The notes: generated from the sequence alone by a model not told the origin. A stretch of DNA of 6,554 bases from Solirubrobacterales bacterium (GCA_003244035.1 QHBV01000212.1:16986-23539); one strand, 5' to 3'; positions 1 to 5,762 are shown, counted from the stretch's first letter. A program made the numbers and translations.

Positions 1-1235
1 GCGAACGCCGAGTTCAGCTCCCGCAGGATCGCCGGCCGCGAGCGGAAGTTGGTCTGCAACGTGGGCCTCGCGTCGAGCGCCGCGAGCCGCAGCGCGCGGC
101 GCTCGAACAGCTCGACGTCGGCGTGGCGGAAGCCGTAGATCGACTGCTGCGCATCGCCGACCGTGAACAGGTTGTCCCGCGCGACCGACTCGATCAGCTG
201 CATTTGCACCGGGTTGACGTCCTGCAGCTCGTCGACCATCACGTGCGTAAAGCGCTCGGCATATCGCTCCCGCGGCTCGCCGGCGACCGACAGCAGCTCA
301 CGTGCGAGCAACTCCAGATCGGCGAAGTCGAGCGCCGAGCGTTTCCGCTTGCCGTTTGTGTAGCGCTCGCCGAAGAACCGCAGCAGCCGGTCGAGGAGGC
401 GATGGGTACCCTCCGCGCGGCGGTGCTCGCAGGCGGACCGAAAGCCGGCGAGGGCCTCGGAGTACTCGACGCACGCCGGCGTGCTCAATGCAACGCCGTT
501 GCCACGCGGGAGGCACAGCCGCTCGAGCTCGCCCGGCCACGGGTCCTTGGCCCCGACCGCGTCGGTGCAGCGTCCGAGCCGCTCGAGCGCCTGCACCACC
601 CGGACCGAAGGATCGGCGATCGTGCCGAGCTCGCCGGCAACCGCGGCGGCGGCGCGCGCAAGCTCGCGCCGCGCGCCGTCGAGATCGGGCGGGGGGGGCA
701 ATGGCGGCAGCCCGGGATCGATCTCCCCGCGCGAGCGCAGCTCTCCGTAGACGCCCGCGATCGCCCCCCGCAGCGCGCCGAACCCGTACGCGGCGACCAG
801 CTCGACGCCGCCGGGGGCGTTCTGCGCGAGGTCGTCGAGCGCCTCCTCGAACGCCGCGTCGGCCAGCCTGACCGCGTCGGCCTCGTCGAGCACAACGAAG
901 GCGGGGTCGAGCCCGCCCGACAGCGCGTGAGCACGCAGCACACGAGCGCAGAAGCCGTGAATGGTCGAGATGAACGCTCCCTCGGTCGCGCGCGCCGCGT
1001 CGTCGGCCCCGCACCAGCGCAGGCGCGCCCGGATCCGGTCGCGCAGCTCGGCGGCGGCCTTGTCGGTGAACGTGATCGTGAGGATCGCCGACACCTCGAC
1101 CTCGTCGTCCAGCACCGCGCGCACGAAGCGCTCGACCAGCACCGAGGTCTTGCCGCTGCCGGCGCTCGCGTCGAGCAGCAGATCGCCCTGGCGGCGCTCG
1201 ATCGCCACGAGCTGCTCGTCCGTGAACGGGATCAT
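1..1235 (-). CDS. addA: AddA-type UvrD/RecB-family helicase subunit, N-terminal 411 residues (3' end beyond window)
   Basis: This is the motor subunit of an AddAB-type ATP-dependent helicase-nuclease, which resects double-strand breaks for RecA loading in the cytoplasm. The start is the ATG at 1235-1233, giving MIPFTDEQLVAIER, a usual beginning for the family. Superfamily 1 helicase motifs appear in order: Walker A ASAGSGKT (residues 23-30), motif Ia TFTDKAAAELRDR (about 55-67), FISTIHGFCARVLR (about 88-101), Walker B VDELQD (334-339), motif III VGDAQQSIYGFR (about 359-370) and motif IV QTNFRSR (about 394-400). The Walker B has Leu where Phe is commoner. Full-length relatives have about 1,000-1,200 residues, so domain 2A and the C-terminal nuclease lie outside. 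Its start overlaps the addB stop by one base (TGATG), implying translational coupling; I see no clear Shine-Dalgarno. A pure C8 tract (plus 691-698) lies in a proline-rich stretch but the frame stays open. AdnAB-like naming is possible; the helicase family is certain. Confidence 0.93.
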   Translation of the reverse strand, partial: MIPFTDEQLVAIERRQGDLLLDASAGSGKTSVLVERFVRAVLDDEVEVSAILTITFTDKAAAELRDRIRARLRWCGADDAARATEGAFISTIHGFCARVLRAHALSGGLDPAFVVLDEADAVRLADAAFEEALDDLAQNAPGGVELVAAYGFGALRGAIAGVYGELRSRGEIDPGLPPLPPPPDLDGARRELARAAAAVAGELGTIADPSVRVVQALERLGRCTDAVGAKDPWPGELERLCLPRGNGVALSTPACVEYSEALAGFRSACEHRRAEGTHRLLDRLLRFFGERYTNGKRKRSALDFADLELLARELLSVAGEPRERYAERFTHVMVDELQDVNPVQMQLIESVARDNLFTVGDAQQSIYGFRHADVELFERRALRLAALDARPTLQTNFRSRPAILRELNSAF

Positions 1236-4156
1236 CAGCCGGCCCGGCAGATCCCCGGGTGCCTGCACCCATCGCGCGAGCACGTCTGCGGGCACGGTGT
1301 CAGCTCGCCGGCACGGAGGCGGGCGATCAGCGCGACGGCGCGTGAGCGCGCGTCCTCGAGCACCTGCTCCAGCTCATCGGGCTCGCGGGCGTCGGTGCCG
1401 ACGACGCGGCTGCCGACCGCCGCTCCCCGCAGGAACGCGCCGCGGGGGCGCAGGTCGCCACCGCCCAGGGGCTGGTAGAGCCCCGCGACCGGCGCCAGCC
1501 CCAGTAACTCGCGCACGACGAGCATGTACAGGGCGACCTGCAGCTGGCGGTCACAGCGCCACCGCGCCCCCTGCTGCTCGGGGCGGGCCGCGCCACTCTT
1601 GTAGTCCCGCACGATCGCCGTACCCCTCCCGCCCGGGTCGACGTCGACGCGATCGATCACCCCACGCAGGCGAACCCGATGATCGCCCTCGCCGAGCGTG
1701 ATCGGGGGCAACGACTCCGGCTCGCCGGCGAAGCCGAACCGCAGCTCGAGCGCGTGGGGAATCCAGTCGCAGGCGTCGGCGGCCTCGTGTGCGAGGTAAC
1801 GGCGCAGGTCCGCCTCGATCGATCCCACTGCCGCCATGCGCAGCGCCTCGGGCGCGCCGGGAGCGATCCGTGCCGGGAGCTCCGCCATCACCTCGTCGAG
1901 GATCCGCAGCGCGACTGGGAGCGACTCCGGGGTGACCGGCCCAGCGAGCCGGTCGATCACAGCCTCGAGCGCCGCGTGCATGAAGCTTCCGCGCGCCAGC
2001 GCGTCTGGCTCGGGCTCGAAGCTCGCCGGCGACAGCTCACGCTCGACGAGCCATCTCATCGGGCAGGCGGCGAAGATCTCGAGCGCGCCCGCCGATACGA
2101 CCTCGGTGTGGCGAACGTGGGCCAGCGCGGCCTCGCCGAGCGAGTGCGAGACCGCTCCCTCCGGCCGCCCGCCCGCGGGCGGGCGGCCGTTGAGTTCGGC
2201 CCTGCCGGCCGCAAGGGATCGCTCGAACTCGCGCGGCGTCGGCGCCTCCTCGGGCGCCCATACGATGTCCGCCAGCAACCGCCGGCGCCGGCACTCGAAC
2301 CAATCGCCCACGAACAGCTCGGCCACATCGGCGATGAACGGCGAGGGCAGCGCCAGGTTCCCCTCCTCGTCGGAGCTGCGCCAGCTCAGCACAACCCGCT
2401 CCGTCGCCCTCGAGACGCACGCATAGAACAGGTAGCGCTCGCGCGCTCGTGCATCGTCGCGCGGTGCCAGCCGCAGGCCCGAGGCGAACGCTAGCTCGCG
2501 GCGACGCTCGTCGGAGAGGAACGGTTCGCTGCGCTCCGGCGCCGGAAACTCGCTCTCGGACAGCCCACACACAAACACCGCACGGAAGCGGCGGGCGCGG
2601 ATCCCGAGCGGCTCGGCGAGCAGCACCGCGCCGGGGCTGCCGAGTGGGCCCGCGGGGACATCGAGATCCTCCAGCAGCTCCAGCAGCTCGAGCCGCGACA
2701 GGCGCTCGCCCAGTTGATCGAGCTCGGCCAGCGCGCGCAGCAGCACCGCCAGCGCCCGGGCGTCGAGCGCCTCGGCGGCGGACAGCGCCGGCGCCAATCC
2801 CCGGTGCGGAGCGGCAAGCAGGCGGCGCGCCTGGCGGGCGAGCTCGCTCGGCAGGTCCCGCGCCGAGCGTAGGGCGTCGATCTCCCCCAGCGCCCACCCG
2901 AGGCGTGCGCGTGCCTGGCCCGCGGTCCTCAGACCCTCGCGCCGGACGTCGGCCTCGAGCGCGTCGGCGAGCTCGATCCGCTCCAGCACTCCCGGCGAGC
3001 GCAGGTAGCAGACCAGCTCCCCGGCGGGCGCGTGATCGTCTCCCAGCAGCGCGCAGCGCGCGAGCGCGAGCACGGACCGCCCGAGCGTCGTCGCGACGAA
3101 GGCGACGCGATGCGCGCTCGCCAGCGCGATCCCGTAGCGGCGAAAGACCCGCTCGATCGCCGGTGCCGCACGGGCGAGCGAGCGGTAGACGACGACGATC
3201 TCCTCACCGGGGACGCCAGCGCGGAGCAGCGCCAGCACCTCGGCGGCCACCAGCTCCGCCTCGGCGAGCTCCCCGCCGGCCTCGAGCAGGTGCACGGCCG
3301 CGCCCGGATCGACTCGCTCCGGGGCGGGCTCGAACAGCGAGCGCTCGAGATGGTGCAGCGCCTCGCGGGAGTCCGGCCGGTAGTGCTCGTCGGACGCCGG
3401 CAGCTCCCGTACCGCGCTCGCGAGCGAGCGCAGCTCCGCCACAACCTCCGCGCGCGCGCTCAGCGCCGCCCGGGTCGACTCATAGGTGAGCGAGACGGTC
3501 ACCTCGACGCCGGCGACGCGGGACAGCGTCTCGACCGCGTCGCGCTCGATCGCGTCGAGGTCGTCGAAGCCGTAGAAGAACACCGGCGCCTGCCCCCAGC
3601 GGCCCGGCTGCGCGCGGAGCGCGTCGAGCGCGCGCCACGCGTACAGCTCGGCGTCCACGGACCCGAGCCGGTCGAGCTCGCGCCGGTAGGCGAAGTACAG
3701 CGACGCGAGCTCCCGCGAATACGGCGCGCGCCGCTCGTCCTGGGCCGCCCACGCCTCGAGCGCCGCAGCGAAGCGCTGGGGCGTCACCAGCGAGCGCTGC
3801 AGCTCGGCGATCAGTCCGCCGGCCGCGCCAACGAAGCCGGGAGCGGCAGCCGAGCGGGCAAGCGCATGCAGCGGGACGCCCCCGATCGCTCGCCGCAGCA
3901 CGCGCTCGCGCTGCAGCGTGGACAGCCGATCGTCGTGATACCCGGCGCGGCGGGCGACCTCGGCCGCCAGGCCACCGAACGTGAGTGCCGAGCCCAGCAC
4001 GTCCCCCGTCTCGACCAGCTCACGGGTGTAGTGAGCGGCGTCCTGCGCAGTCGGGACGACGAGCAGCGCGCCGCGGTGCGCGGCGGCGGCGTAGGCGCCG
4101 AGGACCTCGCCGGCCTTGGCGGAGTTGGCGGGCCCGAGGACGAGCGTGAGCGGCAT
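1235..4156 (-). CDS. addB: AddB-type subunit: degenerate UvrD-like domain plus Fe-S PD-(D/E)XK nuclease
   Basis: This 973-residue protein is the partner of the downstream helicase subunit and should scan and cut DNA at broken ends. The N-terminus follows the SF1 fold, but the P-loop is degenerate: GPANSAKA (residues 8-15) keeps Lys14 and lacks the second Gly and the Thr. Family landmarks include GLSESEFPA (about 530) and ERYLFYACVSRATERVVLSW (about 570-590). The C-terminal nuclease looks intact: Cys698 in AACPMRW, His727 in RGSFMH, Asp835 in GVIDRVD, Asp851 and Lys853 in DYKSG, and QLQVALY (871-877). Cys955, Cys959, Cys964 and Cys970 at the extreme C-terminus, with Cys698, supply the Fe-S cluster known from AddB. 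The start fits because the P-loop strand begins at once, but no Shine-Dalgarno is visible. Usual AddB length is about 1,000-1,150, so it is slightly short. It lies 44 bp downstream of mazF on the same strand and may be co-transcribed. Residues about 657-666 are encoded by a perfect palindrome. Confidence 0.92.
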   Translation of the reverse strand: MPLTLVLGPANSAKAGEVLGAYAAAAHRGALLVVPTAQDAAHYTRELVETGDVLGSALTFGGLAAEVARRAGYHDDRLSTLQRERVLRRAIGGVPLHALARSAAAPGFVGAAGGLIAELQRSLVTPQRFAAALEAWAAQDERRAPYSRELASLYFAYRRELDRLGSVDAELYAWRALDALRAQPGRWGQAPVFFYGFDDLDAIERDAVETLSRVAGVEVTVSLTYESTRAALSARAEVVAELRSLASAVRELPASDEHYRPDSREALHHLERSLFEPAPERVDPGAAVHLLEAGGELAEAELVAAEVLALLRAGVPGEEIVVVYRSLARAAPAIERVFRRYGIALASAHRVAFVATTLGRSVLALARCALLGDDHAPAGELVCYLRSPGVLERIELADALEADVRREGLRTAGQARARLGWALGEIDALRSARDLPSELARQARRLLAAPHRGLAPALSAAEALDARALAVLLRALAELDQLGERLSRLELLELLEDLDVPAGPLGSPGAVLLAEPLGIRARRFRAVFVCGLSESEFPAPERSEPFLSDERRRELAFASGLRLAPRDDARARERYLFYACVSRATERVVLSWRSSDEEGNLALPSPFIADVAELFVGDWFECRRRRLLADIVWAPEEAPTPREFERSLAAGRAELNGRPPAGGRPEGAVSHSLGEAALAHVRHTEVVSAGALEIFAACPMRWLVERELSPASFEPEPDALARGSFMHAALEAVIDRLAGPVTPESLPVALRILDEVMAELPARIAPGAPEALRMAAVGSIEADLRRYLAHEAADACDWIPHALELRFGFAGEPESLPPITLGEGDHRVRLRGVIDRVDVDPGGRGTAIVRDYKSGAARPEQQGARWRCDRQLQVALYMLVVRELLGLAPVAGLYQPLGGGDLRPRGAFLRGAAVGSRVVGTDAREPDELEQVLEDARSRAVALIARLRAGELTPCPQTCSRDGCRHPGICRAG
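2162..2189. repeat. 28-bp perfect GC-only palindrome inside addB
   Basis: Every base from 2162 to 2189 pairs with its mirror position around a centre between 2175 and 2176; the match stops at 2161/2190. It is composed only of G and C. In the addB frame it encodes a Gly/Pro/Arg-rich linker (about residues 657-666, GRPPAGGRP) between the helicase-like part and the Fe-S nuclease domain. The palindrome is read directly. Whether it came from a small insertion, is functional, or is simply GC-biased coding is unknown. Confidence 0.85.
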
Positions 4157-4200
4157 CGGCCAATGGTGGCGCGAGGGGCCGACGGTACGACGATGCTGGC

Positions 4201-4509
4201 TCAGCAGCCAGCCGCGTCGCGCAGCGCGCGGCAGGCCTGTGCCATTCGGGTGCTCGAAAGAGTCGCGACGCGCCGGCGAAAGACCGCGCGCGGAATCGTG
4301 TGCAGGTTGTCGAAGTTCACCAGGCAGTCGCTCGGCAGATCGTCATCAACGGCGGTCAGCTCCAGTTCGGAGACAAGGCCACGCTTGGTGCGGGTCAGCC
4401 CTGCGACGACGACGGCGCCGATCCGCTCCGCGACCGGGTCGCGCGTAAGCACCAGCACCGGTCGGTCACCGCCGGGCGTGGCGGCGAACCAGATCTCACC
4501 TCGCCGCAT
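4201..4509 (-). CDS. mazF: MazF-family endoribonuclease toxin (MazF2-like)
   Basis: This 102-residue protein is a MazF/PemK-type toxin, a ribosome-independent endoribonuclease that cleaves mRNA at short motifs and stops growth unless bound by its antitoxin. The start MRRGEIWFAA and the segment GDRPVLVLTRDPV (residues 14-26) are the family signature. Arg16, and a Thr in LTRTKRGL (39 or 41), are the expected active-site positions. The PSDCLVNFDNLHTIPR segment (59-74) is the conserved second half. Length and sequence closely recall Mycobacterium tuberculosis MazF2 (Rv0659c, 102 residues, from memory). The ATG lies inside the antitoxin gene, a 14-base overlap typical of coupled toxin-antitoxin pairs. 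An open extension upstream in the same frame is antitoxin coding read out of frame and was rejected. No lesion is visible, so the toxin should be active. It ends 44 bp before addB on the same strand. The target motif cannot be told from sequence. Confidence 0.94.
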   Translation of the reverse strand: MRRGEIWFAATPGGDRPVLVLTRDPVAERIGAVVVAGLTRTKRGLVSELELTAVDDDLPSDCLVNFDNLHTIPRAVFRRRVATLSSTRMAQACRALRDAAGC

Positions 4510-4747
4510 CGTCCCATTCGGTCCAGTCCTCAGCGACACCCCAATCAGCGATCGCCGCGAGCGAGAGCTCGGAATCGGTGGCCGGCGTGCCCTCCCACCG
4601 CGATGCGTCGAGCTCGGCGCGGAGCGCCACGAGATATCGGTGAAGCGCCTCCCTGAGAAGCGCTGACCGAGCGAGGCCAAGCGCGTCCGCACAGCGCTGA
4701 GCCTCCACGGCCTCATCATCTGCGACACGGAAGCTGAGCATCGTCAT
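4496..4747 (-). CDS. mazE: Ribbon-helix-helix antitoxin (MazE2-like)
   Basis: This antitoxin of 83 residues (81 from the second ATG) should neutralise the overlapping MazF and repress its own promoter. Residues about 3-42, from MLSFRVADDEAVEAQ to LLREALHRYLVAL, fit a ribbon-helix-helix DNA-binding unit: one short beta strand and two helices. The C-terminal tail is acidic and Trp-rich (ADWGVAEDWTEWDDAAR), as expected for the part that wraps the toxin. Both parts resemble M. tuberculosis MazE2 (Rv0660c, from memory). Two starts are possible, ATG 4747-4745 and ATG 4741-4739. The second matches the mycobacterial N-terminus; the first sits right after a candidate -10 box and would suit a leaderless transcript. 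No Shine-Dalgarno is seen for either. It is the first gene of a mazE-mazF operon and lies back to back with vapB. Confidence 0.9.
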   Translation of the reverse strand: MTMLSFRVADDEAVEAQRCADALGLARSALLREALHRYLVALRAELDASRWEGTPATDSELSLAAIADWGVAEDWTEWDDAAR

Positions 4748-4753
4748 ACATCT

Positions 4754-4770
4754 AGACTACTATGTACTAC
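4754..4770 (-). promoter_or_regulatory. Candidate mazE promoter -10 box with overlapping direct-repeat operator
   Basis: Read on the minus strand, the pentamer GTAGT occurs at 4770-4766 and again at 4760-4756, exactly 10 bp apart, which is one helical turn. The second copy overlaps TAGTCT (4759-4754), which fits the TANNNT pattern of a -10 box. A transcript from it would begin at about the mazE ATG (4747), so the mRNA would be leaderless or nearly so. Ribbon-helix-helix dimers commonly bind short repeats spaced about a helical turn, so autorepression by MazE/MazEF is a reasonable inference. The -35 region is poorly defined. Confidence 0.45.
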
Positions 4771-4780
4771 GTGGGGGTCG

Positions 4781-4816
4781 TTCTGGATATTCAGCGAGCT
4801 TCGTATATCTGATGGA
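4781..4816 (+). promoter_or_regulatory. Candidate vapB promoter with GATAT/ATATC inverted repeat
   Basis: TATATC (4804-4809) is a plausible -10 box ending seven bases before the vapB ATG (4817), and TTCTGG (4781-4786) lies 17 bp upstream as a weak -35. This arrangement implies a leaderless transcript, common in Actinobacteria; no Shine-Dalgarno precedes the ATG. The arms GATAT (4786-4790) and ATATC (4805-4809) form an inverted repeat with a 14-bp spacer that brackets the promoter and overlaps the -10, a sensible place for VapB binding. The repeat is seen directly; its role is inferred and the arms are only 5 bp. Confidence 0.4.
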
Positions 4817-5011
4817 ATGGGTAAGCATCTGATTGATCTCGATGAGGCCGCACTCCGAGCGGCTCGGGCCGAGCTCGGGACCAAGACGATCAAGGAAACC
4901 GTCAATCAGGCCCTTCGCGGTGCTGGCCGCGACCAGGACGAGGCGGTCAAGAAGTCCCTCGACCTGCTCGCGCAGGCCGACCTCGCTGCTCGCGAGCAAG
5001 CATGGCGCTGA
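4817..5011 (+). CDS. vapB: VapB-family antitoxin
   Basis: This intact 64-residue protein is a VapB antitoxin, which blocks a VapC PIN-domain ribonuclease and represses its own operon. The N-terminal half (LIDLDEAALRAARAELGTKT, residues 5-24, then KETVNQALR, 26-34) follows the usual actinobacterial pattern: a short beta strand 'iDiD', a first helix, the 'GTKTkkETVN' turn and a second helix, i.e. a ribbon-helix-helix fold. Residues about 35-64 are charged and helical, suited to lying along the toxin. The start is the ATG at 4817, directly downstream of a candidate -10 box; another ATG at 4812 opens only a seven-codon frame and is not used. Its last ten bases overlap the vapC start (5002). Because vapC is broken, this looks like an orphan antitoxin that may still act as a repressor. 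It runs divergently from mazE with 69 bp between start codons. Confidence 0.9.
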   Translation: MGKHLIDLDEAALRAARAELGTKTIKETVNQALRGAGRDQDEAVKKSLDLLAQADLAAREQAWR

Positions 5012-5413
5012 GCCACCTCGTCGACACGAGCGTTCTCACCCGCCTACGCCAGCCGGTCGTCCGTGAGGCGATCGAGTCGATGACCGAGCGGGGCGAGCTC
5101 GCACGCCGGGGATCAGCGCCCTCGAGATCGGCTACTCGGCCCGCAACGCGGCGGAATGGGACCGTCTGGCGGATGCTCGTCGAGTCTTCGAGCTGGTGGA
5201 GACGACCACCGATCACCTGCGGCGAGCCCTTCAGGTGCAACGTCTGCTCGCGTCCAAGCATCAGCCTGGGCGCAGGTCCCGGACCTGCTGATCGCCGCCG
5301 GTGCCGAGGCCCGAGGCCTCACGGTCCTTCACTACGACGCGGACTTCGATCGAATCGCAGCCGTGACCGGCCAGCTGTGCCGGTGAGTCGTGCCTGCCGG
5401 CTCGGTCGGTTGA
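5002..5413 (+). pseudogene. vapC: vapC PIN-domain toxin, inactivated by two frameshifts and a nonsense codon
   Basis: VapC toxins are Mg-dependent PIN-domain ribonucleases of about 130-140 residues. Here the family sequence is split over three frames. Frame 1 from ATG 5002 gives MALSHLVDTSVLTRL... to GELA (near 5102), with catalytic Asp8. After one missing base (near 5103) frame 2 continues TPGISALEIGYSARN... to LQVQRLLASKHQ (5264), with the expected acidic Glu in ALEIGY. After a second missing base (near 5265-5266) frame 3 gives VPDLLIAAGAEARGLTVLHY and DADFDRIAAVTGQLCR, carrying the last Asp residues. TGA at 5384-5386 stands where relatives have Trp in a 'WVVPaGs' ending: the next codons read VVPAGSVG, then TGA at 5411-5413. 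Rejoined length would be about 136 residues. Both indels lie near G runs, so sequencing error is possible for them; the nonsense change is a substitution and harder to dismiss. Frame 1 stays open to 5457, so a 151-residue chimera with only the first 34 PIN residues could be made. Confidence 0.9.
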
Positions 5414-5514
5414 AAGGTCGCCAGAGGTCCATCTCCGTCCTGGAGGCCGCGAAATGAACCGGGGTGCGGAACGCACGCTGACACGCTGAGGATGACGCCC
5501 CCCCCCTCACCAAG

Positions 5515-5545
5515 CCGAGGCCCCGCCGGCGGGCGGGGCCCTCGG
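5515..5545. terminator. Strong GC hairpin downstream of vapC
   Basis: CCGAGG (5515-5520) pairs with CCTCGG (5540-5545), and CCCCGCC (5521-5527) pairs with GGCGGGG (5532-5538). This makes a 13-bp stem with one bulged C (5539) and a four-base loop (5528-5531). It lies between the plus-strand vapC and a minus-strand gene tail ending at 5589, so it could end transcription from either side. There is no T tract on either strand, so it would be an actinobacterial-type terminator or simply a structured element. Confidence 0.5.
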
Positions 5546-5546
5546 T

Positions 5547-5577
5547 CAAGCCGGGCGCGCTGGGCGGCGCGCGCTTG
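5547..5577. terminator. Second GC hairpin adjoining the first
   Basis: CAAGC (5547-5551) pairs with GCTTG (5573-5577), and GCGCGC (5555-5560) pairs with GCGCGC (5567-5572). There is a three-base bulge (CGG, 5552-5554) and a six-base loop. It begins one base after the preceding hairpin ends and lies 12 bp beyond the stop of the minus-strand fragment at 5589. That is where its transcript would terminate. It has no T tract, so the terminator role is inferred from shape and placement. Confidence 0.42.
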
Positions 5578-5588
5578 TGACGAACGTG

Positions 5589-5762
5589 TCAGTGCAGATT
5601 GCCTACCGCGACCGCGCGGAGGGTGACGTGGTTAGCGACCGAGTGAGCCGTGGTGCCGTTGCACGCGATCGTTGCGGTCCCGCCGGGGGCGGGAATCGTC
5701 CCCTGGCCGGTCAGCGGCAGGGCCGTAGTGTCCACAATGTTCGGTTCCGTCAGCCCGCAACG
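5589..5762 (-). pseudogene. C-terminal tail of an unidentified, possibly secreted protein; 5' part missing
   Basis: On the minus strand, about 57 residues lead to a TGA at 5591-5589. They read from GLTEPNIVDTTALPLTGQ through GTIPAPGGTATIACNGTT to VTLRAVAVGNLH. The composition (Thr, Ala, Val and Gly rich, one Cys, beta-prone) resembles the end of small exported proteins of high-GC Actinobacteria, but I do not recognise the family. Upstream in this frame the translation becomes Arg/Pro-rich, as expected for antisense of the LuxR remnant that starts there on the other strand, so the true 5' part appears lost. No start codon, signal peptide or Shine-Dalgarno can be assigned. The two hairpins beyond its stop are placed like a terminator. 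It could also be chance open frame; the contrast in composition is the main argument. Confidence 0.38.

Noticed and set aside
298..1272. Alternative minus-strand frame of 324 codons over addA
   Set aside because: It is Arg/Gly-rich; the addA frame beside it carries Walker A, Walker B and motifs III and IV.
123..1478. Long plus-strand open frame opposite addA
   Set aside because: It lies antisense to a gene with all helicase motifs. Its product is Arg/Ala/Glu-rich with no recognisable domain, the usual shadow of high-GC coding.
3032..4666. 544-codon plus-strand open frame opposite addB and mazF
   Set aside because: It runs antisense across two recognised genes, has Arg-rich composition, and no domain matches. 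It is a shadow caused by third-position GC bias.
5002..5457. vapC frameshifts as programmed recoding, or the 151-codon frame as a real protein
   Set aside because: No slippery heptamer or stimulatory structure is seen at either shift, two shifts plus a nonsense codon would all need recoding, and only the first 34 residues of this frame match the PIN family.
5454..5489. Eleven-codon frame (MNRGAERTLTR) with GGAGG seven bases upstream
   Set aside because: It has a good Shine-Dalgarno but is too short, without recognisable sequence or conservation evidence. GGAGG is frequent by chance at this GC content.
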